Positions 11,764 to 22,289 of a DNA stretch of 64,000 bases are shown here, in pieces (positions within the stretch are counted from its first letter, which is position 1; every line of letters starts with the position of its first letter). Source of the DNA: Sphagnum magellanicum (Eukaryota > Streptophyta > Sphagnopsida > Sphagnales > Sphagnaceae); assembly GCA_021904315.1 (NCBI GenBank), contig CM038915.1:10478001-10542000 (forward strand), in the 5' to 3' direction. The notes under the pieces were generated by a model that ran no database searches, was not told the DNA's origin, and was given only the letters and a program-made list of their open reading frames with translations. Made by a program: the position numbers and the translations under genes.

Positions 11764-12320
11764 CTCGCCAAGAAGGTCTTGTTAGCACTGAGGGAAATTA
11801 AAGAGATTTTTGCATTAGGCATGTGATCAACCTTTTAGTCTCCTCGACCGATTCCTAACATTTTCCATCCGCAACAAGATGGTTGTGAACACTAAGATGA
11901 ATCACCGCTCTTGACATAGATTGAAGTTTATGCACAATATAATATATTCACCCATCGTAATTGGTGACACAGAAAGGAAAAGAATGACAAAATTTGCATC
12001 CAAGCAAGGAAGAGGAAGAAATAATTGTCATTTGACCTAACACTTGTGAGGTGACTTTCCGTCCCTCCACTCCCGGTTCTACAAGGTGATTATGCTTGAA
12101 AGTACAAATGCCACTAATGACGAAAAAATACAAATGTCATTCTAAATGTTAGATTGCGTTTGTAGTTGAAATTAAGTAGCCGCCTTCTATGCATAATTTA
12201 TGATTAAGACTGATGGATATATATTTTCAAGTTCACACACTACACATCCTAGGACTTCATGTCAAATTATCATTCAATCAACCAATGTTTAAAGACTCAA
12301 CATCGTGTCCATCATAACTG
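11764..12320. other. intergenic DNA, nothing firm
   Basis: It may contain the eroded N-terminal part of the minus-strand transposase, but no frame is convincing. Nothing else stands out. Confidence 0.4.
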
Positions 12321-12866
12321 CAGACCATTAGTCACTTAAAATGTTATTTCTCACACATGGATTGTTCAAATCTGGCTTGCTATAGCTCTCTGGAAAGCTA
12401 ACAATAAGGCACACCAACTCACCAAATCTTAAGATCTGCAGCTATGACAGTAAGGAATTATACTACCAAACCCGAGAGGGTTTTACAAAGATGATGATTA
12501 AACCTTGCTGCAGACCACTAGTCACTTAAACTGTTGTTTCTCACACATGGATTGTTCAAATCAGGCTTGCTATAGCTTTCTGGAAAGCTAACAACAAGGC
12601 GCACCAACTCACCAAATCTTAAGATCTGCAGCTACAAGAGTAAGGAGTTATACTACCAAACCCGAGAGGGTTTTACAAAGATGATGACTAAACCTTGCTA
12701 CAGACCATTAGTCACTTAAAATGTTGTTTCTCACACATGGATTGTTCAAATCTGGCTTGCTATAGCTCTCTGGAAAGTTAATGACAAGGCGCACCAACCT
12801 ACCAAATCTTAAGATCTGCAGCTACGACAATAAAAAGTTATGCTATGAAACCCGAAAAGGTTTTTG
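12321..12866 (+). repeat. 190-bp tandem repeat, three copies
   Basis: Units start at 12321, 12511 and 12701 with CAGACCA(T/C)TAGTCACTTAAA and end near an ACCCGAGAGGGTTTTACAAAG block. The third copy is slightly shortened. Copies are roughly 90% alike or better. No coding frame runs through all three. Confidence 0.9.
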
Positions 12867-13087
12867 AGATTTCTCTAGAGTCCCAACCTTCCAACACTAT
12901 CACTAGATTTATATTCTACTTTTCTTCCTTCTTCCCTCCACCAAGACTAAACATTATTTCCCTCTTCAAAAAGCTTGTCAAACAAGTGTTCAAGATTGCA
13001 TGAAAATTATCTTCGAGGCCAAGAGAGAGCTCCCCATGATCCGAGTCCGCCTTTTAAAGAGAAGGAGAAGGGAGGTGAAGGTGGATC

Positions 13088-13302
13088 CAAAGCTTGGTGG
13101 CCAATGGAAGGACTCAAAGCTTGGTGGCCAATGGAAGGATCCAAAGCTTGGTGGCCAATGGAAGGATCCAAAGCTTGGTGGCCAATGGAAGGATCCAAAG
13201 CTTGGTGGCCAATGGAAGGATCCAAAGCTTGGTGGCCATGGAAGGATCCAAACTTGGTGGCCATTGGAATGTTCCAAGCTTGGTGGCCTTTGGAATGTGA
13301 AG
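13088..13302 (+). repeat. 27-bp minisatellite, about eight copies
   Basis: The unit is CCAAAGCTTGGTGGCCAATG followed by GAAGGAT. The last three copies are more diverged and one or two bases short. Because 27 is a multiple of three, several frames stay open on both strands (for example KAWWPMEGS repeats). These are repeat artefacts unless shown otherwise. The array ends about 240 bp upstream of the open frame at 13543. Confidence 0.9.
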
Positions 13303-13542
13303 GATAAACGCCTTTTCACCTCTTCCATTTTCCCCCAATAACTTTACTTACACCCTCAATTTTTCCCTTTGACCTCACGATTTTACTTTAGCATGGTCCT
13401 AAGCCGTTACTCCCGCCTTTCTTTCCTATTCTTCAAACTATAAATTACGATTGCACACCTCAACGTAACAAGTCTTTCCCACCTCCATTGTCAAATTGAT
13501 TTCGATTGAAGGTCTAACCTTTTTCTTCCTTTGCTTGAAATT

Positions 13543-13965
13543 ATGGCGTCGCGCATGGTCTCATCTTACGGGCCGCAAGCCGCACAAGCGAATGAAGAAC
13601 CGCCTCCGGAGTCGTCCCTAGATCTTACCCTAACCCAGCATCCTCGTGATGAAGAACCTGAACTTCGAGAAGTGCGTGCTCGTCTTGAAGTCGAACCTCC
13701 TCAAGCCTGGTACTATCGCATTTCTCCGAACTCTCGCACCCTAGTGATCTTGTTGCAAGTTGACCCCGCTTCTGGTGACGAACCCGAGACTGTTTGTGAA
13801 GGTTGTTACAAAATTGAAGATACTTCTATCTTCGCATGGTCTTCAGTTCCCGGTGTTGGTCACTATCGTTGGTTGCGCGGTCCGATTCATCAACTGTCTC
13901 CCAATAGCAAGGCGGACTACCTAGTTCGCACCATCCGGCGCATCTTAGATTTCCTGCAGTTATGA
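13543..13965 (+). CDS. hypothetical 140-residue protein
   Basis: This is an uninterrupted frame of 140 codons starting with ATGGCGTCGCGC. Its base use is more GC-rich than its flanks. The first 55 residues are rich in Glu, Pro and Arg. The rest looks folded, with alternating hydrophobic stretches (residues about 59-82 and 90-105), a CEGC pair near 90-93, HYRW, and a helical end RTIRRILDFLQL. There is no signal peptide or membrane segment. A poly(A) signal lies about 70 bases after the stop. I do not recognise the family. Open length, composition and the poly(A) signal argue for a real or recently active gene. However, a minisatellite lies before it and a retroelement junction after it, so it could be an element-borne frame. 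Confidence 0.5.
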   Translation: MASRMVSSYGPQAAQANEEPPPESSLDLTLTQHPRDEEPELREVRARLEVEPPQAWYYRISPNSRTLVILLQVDPASGDEPETVCEGCYKIEDTSIFAWSSVPGVGHYRWLRGPIHQLSPNSKADYLVRTIRRILDFLQL

Positions 13966-14035
13966 ACTATCACTAAGGCATAACTCAGGATTCTACATGC
14001 ACTTGTAGCTCCTTGCTGAGCTTATCCCTATTATA

Positions 14036-14041
14036 AATAAA
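14036..14041 (+). terminator. AATAAA poly(A) signal
   Basis: AATAAA lies about 70 bases after the stop of the frame at 13543-13965 and is followed by T-rich DNA. Position and strand suit that gene. Confidence 0.4.
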
Positions 14042-14117
14042 TGTTTCAATTATCATCAGACTCCTATTGCTATTAGCACACTATCATATTATCTATTTAA
14101 TTGTTGAGTTGCCTTGA

Positions 14118-14555
14118 ATTAACCTTATGTTCAACGGCTTGAAGATTATTCTACCTCTATTAAATCTTTCATCAACACCCCTTCCATTACTTTAAGAATT
14201 TTTAACATCCTTGCTCCTTTTTAAATACCATAACAAGACTAATGTTGTGTTGAACACCGTAAATTTCGGTGTCTACTTCTACCCCCAACCCTCTAGAGAT
14301 TTCTCACCCCTAATTATGCAACAAAGTTTCTAAAATTACGATTATTAGCCTTTGCTAAAGAAAAGAACTAATCCAACTCCTTAATCACCAATAACGCATT
14401 TTGGAAAAAAAAAATAACCCCCTTCGCACCATGCACATTCATCACCCTATGAAGTCGCTAAAAGCCCTTAATAACCTCACCCCATTCAAATAACCCTGAT
14501 GTAACTATTAAAAACTGAGACTACTGCACATGGTTGTGTCGGTATGGTTCATAAC
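14118..14555 (-). mobile_element. LTR retroelement remnant (LTR/polypurine junction), copy 1
   Basis: It matches 44835-45280 over most of its length. On the minus strand a purine-rich tract (AGAGGGTTGGGGGTAGAAG) is followed by a near-palindromic CACCGAAATTTACGGTG and GTTCAACA. This looks like a polypurine tract followed by the start of an LTR. It is a fossil fragment, and neither outer end was found. Confidence 0.45.
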
Positions 14556-15250
14556 ACTAGAATATCAACACACTCACCGCATTAGAATTTTTCATTGCAA
14601 GTGGCAAAGCACAAGAAGTTCTCACAATCATCCTACACACATTGTAAATGACCCAAACAACGAGCTTTTCGAAAGCTAAACCCAAATGAACTTTTTATAT
14701 TGGTTATGACCAGCTTACTCCAAGCATGGCCATCATACTTTCTGTCCATGCCTTGCATTTGGAAAGGGTTGTGAACATTCAAATAGATGGGCAATAATTT
14801 AAACAAAAGGTCCCCATTGAAAGCAATTGGCAAGAATTATATTTTTTATAAAAGATTTTGTCATAATCCAAAGTCCATAATTTGTTGGAGGTTTGTTTAG
14901 TAGCACCATCACGCATAAGCAAGAAACAACAGACTAAATCCTCCTCACAAAGGTGTGGATGGTTCTAACAACAAAAAATTGCCAAACAAAAAAATTCCTT
15001 TTGATGATTTCATCGATGAAAAAGGTGTTGTCAAGTCCTCACCCACCGAGGAATGAAACATTTCAATGAAAATAGAGGATGTTCAAGCATCAAAACATTG
15101 AGGGAGAATATTGTTAATTTTGAGTTTTTGCTTCACAATCTTGACCATAGAACCTATGGTTCTTACCGTTAGGATGGTTTCTTGAAAATTATGAACCAAG
15201 ATATCACCAACAATGTGATAATGGCCACAACCAATCACCCATTGTCTCTA
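14556..15250. other. AT-rich intergenic DNA, nothing recognised
   Basis: This is the spacer between a retroelement fragment and the methyltransferase-bearing element. No consistent coding frame was seen. Confidence 0.5.
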
Positions 15251-15557
15251 TCATGACCATATGTGTGTTAGCTATAACCTATAGTGTGTTATGGTAACGA
15301 GTAGTGCCTACTTAGGGTTTCTAGGTTTAGGGTTAGAGGAGAATGGCTCTTTTGGTAGGACCCACCCTCATGTTGTGAGTGGGGATATAAAATGTGAAAG
15401 AGGGCTAGAGCGTTAGGAGTAGTTGCAGTTAGTGGAGCTTCGAGCTATGGTGTCCCGTTAGCATTGGCCTAGATTCTCTGAATGGAGTGGGCTTGGTTTG
15501 ATTGTATGTGTTTGCATCATGAGTTTTATGATAGTAGATCTTTCTCGTGTCATTTTC
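15251..15557 (+). repeat. 5' terminal repeat (L segment) of the methyltransferase element
   Basis: It begins TCATGACCATATGTGTG and ends at CGTGTCATTTTC. It matches 23982-24320. A TATA-like ATATAAAA lies near 15387 and fits an LTR promoter. It lacks the roughly 115-bp segment that precedes the 3' copy. Confidence 0.85.
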
Positions 15558-16499
15558 ACTCAAAGAACTCTGTTTTTTTTTGGGAGTAGTTAAACCGTGC
15601 GAATTTTGTGATCTCGCTCTCTAGTTGTGTGGCCGAATTGAGAGTGGGCGACGTCAAAAAAAGCGCCTTGGCGAGAGCTTTCCAACGCACCAAAGAATGT
15701 TGGATTTTGTTGAACGGATCAAAAGTTATGATCATTTGAAGTTGCTAGTTTAGGGTTTGACAGTTTTTAGTGACGGTTTACCAACAACGTTAATTTCTCA
15801 GATAAGTGAAAATTTCCTTGAAAAAAGTTGTTGAAAATTGCTAAGAGTGTAGCTAGAAAGCCGATTTACAATCTGGCAAAGACAGATTATGCTTTCATTG
15901 AGAGGATTATGCGTTATGTTTATTTTTGTGGTGATGTTTTTTCTGGTTTGTGCACACCTAGTGCGGAAGCGCTGTCCGATTTTTAGCTAAATAATTAGGG
16001 AAGATCATGTGCTGCAATTTTGTGAAGTTGTTGCTAGAAGGTTGAATTGCATCTAAAAATTGTTTGGGATTTTTTTTGGTAGAGCCAATTGGGAGTATTG
16101 ACCTTCGAAAGATCTCAAGTTTGTGTAGATTTGTGCCTAGGTTTTTTTTTCAGCGGTCTTTCGTAGGTCATATTTCGGCACACAAACCTTCTTTTCAATT
16201 AAGTTTTGGAGGCAAGGAAGATCTAGTTATCCTCTACATTCTGGTTGAAGTAGATTGGCATTTGGTATAAGAACGGTGGAGATATGGTTGTTTGAGTGCT
16301 TGCAGCCCAATTTCGCAACTTTTGGCTATGGCAAATTAGGGATTTCACTGGAAATTGAACTTTTGGTTAGTGGGGAGTACATTTTACGACTTGTGGTGGT
16401 GGGCCGGTTAGACGAGTTGAACTACTACTCAACTAGGTGGTTGAGTTGAGTACTCGTTTTTGGTAACAAATTGGGCATGAGGTCGACGGTACTTAGTGG
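15558..16499 (+). mobile_element. untranslated leader of the methyltransferase element
   Basis: This is a stretch of nearly 1 kb between the 5' terminal repeat and the first gag-like frames. No domain was recognised. I could not identify a tRNA primer-binding site with confidence. Confidence 0.5.
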
Positions 16500-17900
16500 T
16501 GATTCAATTTGGGTATTGGGTTTGGTGATTGCGTCATCACGGAACAATTTGGTGGTCTTGTGGGGGACCATGGTGGAGATGGTGGAGTTACACATAGTGG
16601 GTTGAGGTATCGACTACCTTCACCCACATCATCGGTTGTTGAGGAAGACGAGGTTATCGTGAATAACAAGTCTTCCATATTACCGTTTAGTATTGCGGCC
16701 CCATTGATTTGGGATATGGATGGGGGTTCTGGGGCCATGAAGGGCCCCTGATGTTACTCAGGTGCAGTGGCCACCATTGAGTTGGAGGACTTCATTCAGG
16801 AGTTTGATTCTTGGTGTGATCTGCAGATGTTACGTAATGCCAGATTATTCTCACCCTTTTTGGCATGGAAGGGATTGTTTTAGCACTTGGAGGGTCCTCC
16901 GATGGATGATTATCATGAGTTTCGGAGAGATCATGCTACTGAGATTGAAGAGTGGAGGCAGCATTGGTTTCCATCCTATGTATCTATTACTCACGGTGGT
17001 GTTGCTAGTGGTGGTACTACTACACCGTCTATTCCTAGTACGAGCACACAAGTTGTTCCCCCACCTTCGTTTAACCCTATCACAGAGTTATTTTTGAGGT
17101 TGAAGAAGAACTACCAGGGGGTGAAGACGAAGAAGTTGAAGAGTCTTCAAGAATTTGAGCGGAAGACTAGTGAGAGTCTTTGCGAGGCATACACTCGTAT
17201 GCGACGGTTGATTGCAGTTACCCAAGGGGTGACGGAGGCTCAGGCAGTCCAATTTTGGTATGGGATTCTAGACAAGGAGTTGCGACAGAGAGCACGCGAT
17301 GTGACTCTCATGAGTGACGATTTTCCCACATTGGCCCATGTGTTTACTTTGTTTGAAAAGATAGAGCTTAACATGGTGGAGGAAAGGGTGGTGACATCTG
17401 GATTCAATAGGGATATAATTATTACTTCTCATGGACAACAATCCACCTCACAACCTCATACTGGTGGAGGTGGGAGTCGTGGAGGTCAAGTATACCTCAG
17501 TCAAGTTCTGGAGGGATGGGTGCACAAAGACCGTTGCCTTCATTCGCTAGTCAACAGCAGGGACAGTCTTGTTGGACATGTGGTGGTGCTCATATTCAGA
17601 GGGATTGTCCATAGGAGAGTGGTGGACGGACTTTGGCTAATGGATCTCAGTCGGCACAAGTTCAATGTGATAATTGTGGCCGGGTTGGCCACCCTTGTGA
17701 GCGTTGTTTTGACCTTTACCTAGAATTGAGATCAGGTTGTGGTGGAGGTCGTGGTGGAGCAGTTCAAAAAGGTCGTGGTGGTAGAGGTGGTAGAGGTGGT
17801 GGGGGTGTTAAAGGTACACCAATGGTTAGGGCACCTCCCGTGATCATTCCTCCCCCTGTGACAGAGGCAGCTATGGCTGCTAGGATTGAGTAGTTGGAGC
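16500..17900 (+). mobile_element. gag region with two zinc knuckles
   Basis: A helical capsid-like segment around 17080-17400 is rich in charged residues and contains SLQEFERKTSES and FEKIEL. Two CX2CX4HX4C zinc knuckles are visible near 17570-17611 and 17666-17707. They are followed by a Gly/Arg-rich nucleic-acid-binding tail (17735-17820). This is the usual nucleocapsid layout. The region is part of a fossil element. Confidence 0.75.
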
Positions 17901-18599
17901 AAAGGCTTGCTACCATTGCAAGTTTCCAACATCGATCACATTCAAGAAGCGAGGCTCCCACATCTTATGGGGGAGATGATCTCTTTTATATGGTTAGTGT
18001 AGCACAAATTGAGGCGTCCGTTGTAGTGACGAGAGGCGTCACTCGAGCCTCGGAGCCACATGGGGCAACTGTGGAGTTGGATCCACAGAGGGGTGAAGCT
18101 GGTAGATAGGCTAAGCTTCCCCAATCATTTTTGTTGTCTAAAGTGGTTAGGACTCCTTCCATGGTTCCTACACCGCCTATTGAGCCAACAGTGGGGCCAA
18201 CGACGTCAACATCACGTGTAGTGGACACGGATGTATCATCGAGTGTAGTGTCGCGAATGGTGACTTCAATGTTGGGATCCCTAACATTTTCGACTAATGA
18301 TTTGATAGCGTCAGGAGTTGATTTAACTTGTGTATTTCGACTAGCAGCCACATTATGTGAACATGGGAGTGTTGTTTCTACAAGTGCCGAGGTGTGTGAG
18401 GGTGTTGATGTGGGGCAACTTGTGGCGGGGGATGTTATTGTGGAGCAACTCGTGGTATCAGGTGTGGATAGTCCTTGGCAGGCGGCGGCGGCTAAAATGG
18501 ATGCATTACCAGCTCAACCAGCCATTGATCATGAGAGGCTTACACCAGGTGTATGTATGTTGGATAATCGGAGTGGTATTTTCCGATTGGTGAGTCCTG

Positions 18600-18960
18600 C
18601 GGGCCAAGTGTATAGACCAAATCGGGTTTTGTTGGATTTTGGTGCCCAACCTTTAATGTTGGGGAAGGCAGCATGTATTGGTTTGGGTATTTGGAAGTCA
18701 AAGCTTGAACCATGCCCATTCCAAATTTAGACATCACTTGGTGGAGCTAGTGATAGGTCTAACTTCATGACACGTGAGAGATTATCAGTGCAAATGAAAT
18801 TGGATCATGTGATTGATAGCTCTAGGTTGGGAATGATTGCTGTTGTTACAACAGTTAAGTCGTATGATGTACTAGTTGGAGGTGTCGTGTTGTATCCAAT
18901 GGGTTTTCATATGGATTATTGGACAGAGACAACGACTTATCGACCTGGTTGGTAGTATGG
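18600..18960 (+). mobile_element. retropepsin-like protease region
   Basis: A D-x-G-A type active-site region (VLLDFGAQPLMLG) lies near 18630. About 80 residues later comes the Ty3/gypsy protease end pattern with SYDVLVGG. Between gag and this region lies a low-complexity Ser/Thr/Val-rich spacer. Assigned by position and motif. Confidence 0.55.
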
Positions 18961-19339
18961 GGATGGACGGATGAGCCAGGTGCCTGCGAGATTTATTTTT
19001 GGGGTTCAACCAGGAGGATCTCCCCCAAAGGTGTTAGCATTAATTGCTGGTTTTAGTGGAGTGGTCACTTGGCTAGGTGACTTGTTAGAGGGTAACATTT
19101 CAGCCATTGACACTCTGGTCTACGAGGATATAAAGGAGGTTTCTAGCTTTGTTGCAACAGTGTCCTCTTCATTAGATGTTCCATTTTGGCGTTCGAGTGG
19201 GGTGTTACGGTAGGATGCCAATCGTTTAGTATCACAGGCTTGGCGTGAGGCTTTTGTGCATGTGGAGGAGGAGGAGGTTCCACAACAGACTCATATTTCT
19301 AGTCTTGTTGGGTTGTCTCCATTGGATACTACACCCATT

Positions 19340-20340
19340 GCGTGGGAATATCCTTCCGAGGGTATTTATGTGTTGGATTTATTTGGTGGGATCAACACTG
19401 GTTTGGCAACAATGCTTCAAGCAGGTATTCTAGTTCGAATGTACTTTTACGTGGAGAGAGATGAGACCGCAAAGAGGGTTTCATCGCGTCATCTTGCATT
19501 ATTGATGCGGCGATACCTTGAGTTGTTGCCGAGGTCGACTATTCGAGGATATCAACGGGCTTTGCCATTAAACATTGCATTATTGGGGGCGTAAGACCTT
19601 GCGATAGTTGGTCCTATTAATTTAGTGATTGATGGATGGTCATGCCAGGGTCATATTCGAACTGGTTGTGGTGAGGGATTACGTGACCTTCGATCTCGTA
19701 TGTTTTAGGATATGTTGCGGATGTTATGCCATCTTCAGACACATCAGGCATGTGTTCCCGCGTACATTTTGGAGAATGTACCTTTGTTGGGTGATATTAG
19801 GTCTCATGTGATGGCGAGTGTACACCAAATCCGGTCTTGGATTGGACCAGCGGTTTTATTGGATGCAGTGAAGGTTGGCTCGCATGCTCATCATCCCCGA
19901 TTGTGGTGGACGAACTTGTTGTCGAAGGAGGTGTTGAGACGGGCATATGAGGCAGTACCACGATTTTCTCACCTCATAGTGGATAGTATCTTAGATATTG
20001 GGCGACGTTCTCAGGTGGTGAAAGTTGTTGATAGGTCACCCATGGCAGTGGTGAACCGAGTGGGACAGCCTAGGATGGCGTTACCCACATTTGTTAGTTT
20101 TCCAGCATCACATGCCTATAGAGAGGGTGGTCCCGGGCTTGTATGGGATATTGTTTGCAGTAATTGGTGGAGCCCAACGTCAATGAGAGAGAGCGTGTAA
20201 TGGGGTTTCCTATAGGAATGACATTTGTCCCTTCTATTTCCGAGGCTTCATGTCGACAAGTGTTGGGTCAAGCTATGGACCTGAATTGTTTAACTTGGAT
20301 TGTTAGCCTTGAAATGGCTGAGCAGCATCGGCTCAGAGCC
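19340..20340 (+). mobile_element. cytosine-C5 DNA methyltransferase domain (DNMT3-like motif order)
   Basis: C5 methyltransferase motifs occur in order. Motif I VLDLFGG (about 19370) is the S-adenosylmethionine loop. Motif II is VERDE (about 19455). Motif IV is a GP..LVI.G...CQG region with the catalytic Cys (about 19610-19655). Motif VI is ILENVP (about 19765-19785). Motif VIII is a HPRLWW region (about 19895). After a target-recognition-sized gap come ERERVMGFP (about 20185) and a motif X-like LGQAMDLN (about 20265). This linear I to X order matches DNMT3-type enzymes and differs from land-plant DRM enzymes, where the motif blocks are circularly permuted. The domain sits between protease and reverse transcriptase, inside the pol region. 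It is part of a broken element. Confidence 0.85.
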
Positions 20341-20689
20341 ACATTTGTAGTAGTTACACCTCTTGTGAGTTCGTTGTCCACCGTGACGGTAGAGGCATCG
20401 ACTGGGGGTGAGGAGAGTTATACTTTTCATCCTTGGAGTACATGGGATGTGTTGGGAGAACATTTGAAGGTTGTGGCCCATGCTGTTGGAGGAGTTTGTT
20501 GCTCCAATGGTGTTCCATTGGGTGACTTGGAGGAACGTGTGGCTTCTCCCAAGGTTTTTGCGTAGCAACCCATGGCATCATCCTCTTCCTCTAGTGTGAC
20601 TACCAAGGAGACTTGGGAGCCTTTGATAGGGCCCAAGTTAACAGGAGGAAAAAGGCGATAGTTGATGTAATTCCTAAGAGTGTACAAGA

Positions 20690-21600
20690 GTTGTTTTGCC
20701 TTTAATATGAAGGAGTTGGGTGCTTTGATTGGACTTGGTATACGGATTGAGTTGGCTAGTGACAGGCCAATCTTCCGTCGTCCTTATAGATACAGTGATA
20801 TGGAGAGGGACTTGATTTGGAATCGGACGTTGGATCTATTGGAGGCTGGATTAGTGGAGTTGTCGCATGGTGAGTATGCATCAACCACTATCATGCCTAC
20901 CAAAAAAGATGTACATGGCAACTACACAGATAAGCAATGTGTGGAGACTACCATCCTATCAATTGGCAGACTAAGTTCGATAAGTATGCCATGCCTACAC
21001 CTAAAAAGATCTTTGATGTTGTGGGACATGCGAGGGTTTTTAGTACACTTGATCTTCGAGCAGGGTACCATCAATTGCCGATTCGAGAGGAGGACAAGGC
21101 CAAGACCGCATTTTGGGGCGTCAATTCTCACGACAAGGATTGTTTGTATCAGTGGAAGTTCTTACCCTTTAGGTTGAAGAACGCGCCTGCCGAGTTTCAA
21201 CGTGTGATGGATAGGATCTTAACAGGGTTGGATTTTGTCCGGTGTTATATCAATGATATTATGGTACATAATGATACTATGGAAGAGCACTAAATTCATC
21301 TACAAATTATGTTTGAGCGATTGAAGGCTCATGGTCTTCGTCTACATCCTAGGAAGTGTAAGTTTTTCAAGGAAAGTGTGGAGTATCTAGGTCATGTGAT
21401 CTACCCAAGTGGTTTGGGAGTGCAACAAGCCAAAGTGGAGGCTATTGCACATATTCCGCGTCCCACGGATGTGAGTAGGGTTCGCGCTTTCATGGGATTG
21501 ATGAACTATTATCGCAGGTATGTCAAAGGCTTTAGTGCGATGGCAAAGCCTTTGAACATGTTGTTGAAGTTGGATCAGGAGTGGCAGTGGGGTGATGAGT
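20690..21600 (+). mobile_element. reverse transcriptase region
   Basis: Ty3/gypsy reverse transcriptase blocks appear in order: fingers with RPYRYS; the FSTLDLRAGYHQLPI palm block (about 21040); the FRLKNAPAEFQRVMD block (about 21170); the YxDD-region block (about 21245); and EYLGHVI followed by RAFMGLMNYYRRYVKGFS (about 21380-21530). The domain is recognised without doubt. It belongs to the fossil element. Confidence 0.9.
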
Positions 21601-22060
21601 AGGAGCGAGCTTTTGTGGAGCTCAAGGCTAGGTTAATTGTAGCTCCCATCTTGAAGAGACCTATTAGGGGGCATCCATTCCAGCTACACACTGATTGGAG
21701 TATGTTGGGACTTGGAGCGGTGTTGACACAGTGTGATGATGAAGGGAAGGAGTTTGTGGTGGCCTATGTGAGTCGTTCGAACAATGCAACGAAGTCACAT
21801 TATAGTTCTTATGAGGGAAAGTGTTTGGCAGCAGTGTGGGCTGTCGCACACTTCAGGTGTTACTTGTTTGGCACATAGTTTACCCTTATCACTGACCACC
21901 AGCCGCTCAAGTGGTTGATGGAGTCCGATAAACTTACAGGAAAGCTTGCACGGTGGGCTCTCATCTTACAGGAGTATGACTTCTAGGTGGTGCATAAACT
22001 TGGAATTACAAACCTTGATGCCGATGGGTTGAGTCAGAACCCATGCACTAGCTAAAAAGA
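21601..22060 (+). mobile_element. RNase H region
   Basis: It follows reverse transcriptase directly. Visible blocks are LHTDWSMLGLGAVL, VAYVSRSN, a YEGKCLAAVWAV block and a TDHQPLKWL block, ending with DADGLSQNP. These are the standard Ty3/gypsy RNase H signatures. Part of the fossil element. Confidence 0.85.
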
Positions 22061-22289
22061 TAATATTAGAGCTAGATGGCATGGCGAGGTTGATGAGGAG
22101 ATGGTGCTAGGTTGGCATGCATTGGCCTTTTTGTGCTTGTTGGGTGTGGACTCTAGTATGGAGGGCCACGTGACATCTTACTCTAATCAAAGGGTAGATG
22201 GCTAGTCTTCAAATCCTGAAGTTGGAGATGGTGGCATCGGTCACCATGATGTTCATGATGATACATTAGTGTTGGAGTTTTTATGAACC

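Noticed and set aside
12321-12866. CRISPR-like array
   Set aside because: The 190-bp units are simple tandem repeats without short repeats and variable spacers, and the DNA is eukaryotic.
13088-13302. Repeat proteins such as KAWWPMEGS or FGSFHWPPS units on both strands
   Set aside because: Open frames across a 27-bp minisatellite are expected in several frames at once; there is no independent sign of coding.
15340-15352. TTTAGGGTTAG in the terminal repeat as a telomere-like site
   Set aside because: A single unit in an LTR is within chance expectation.
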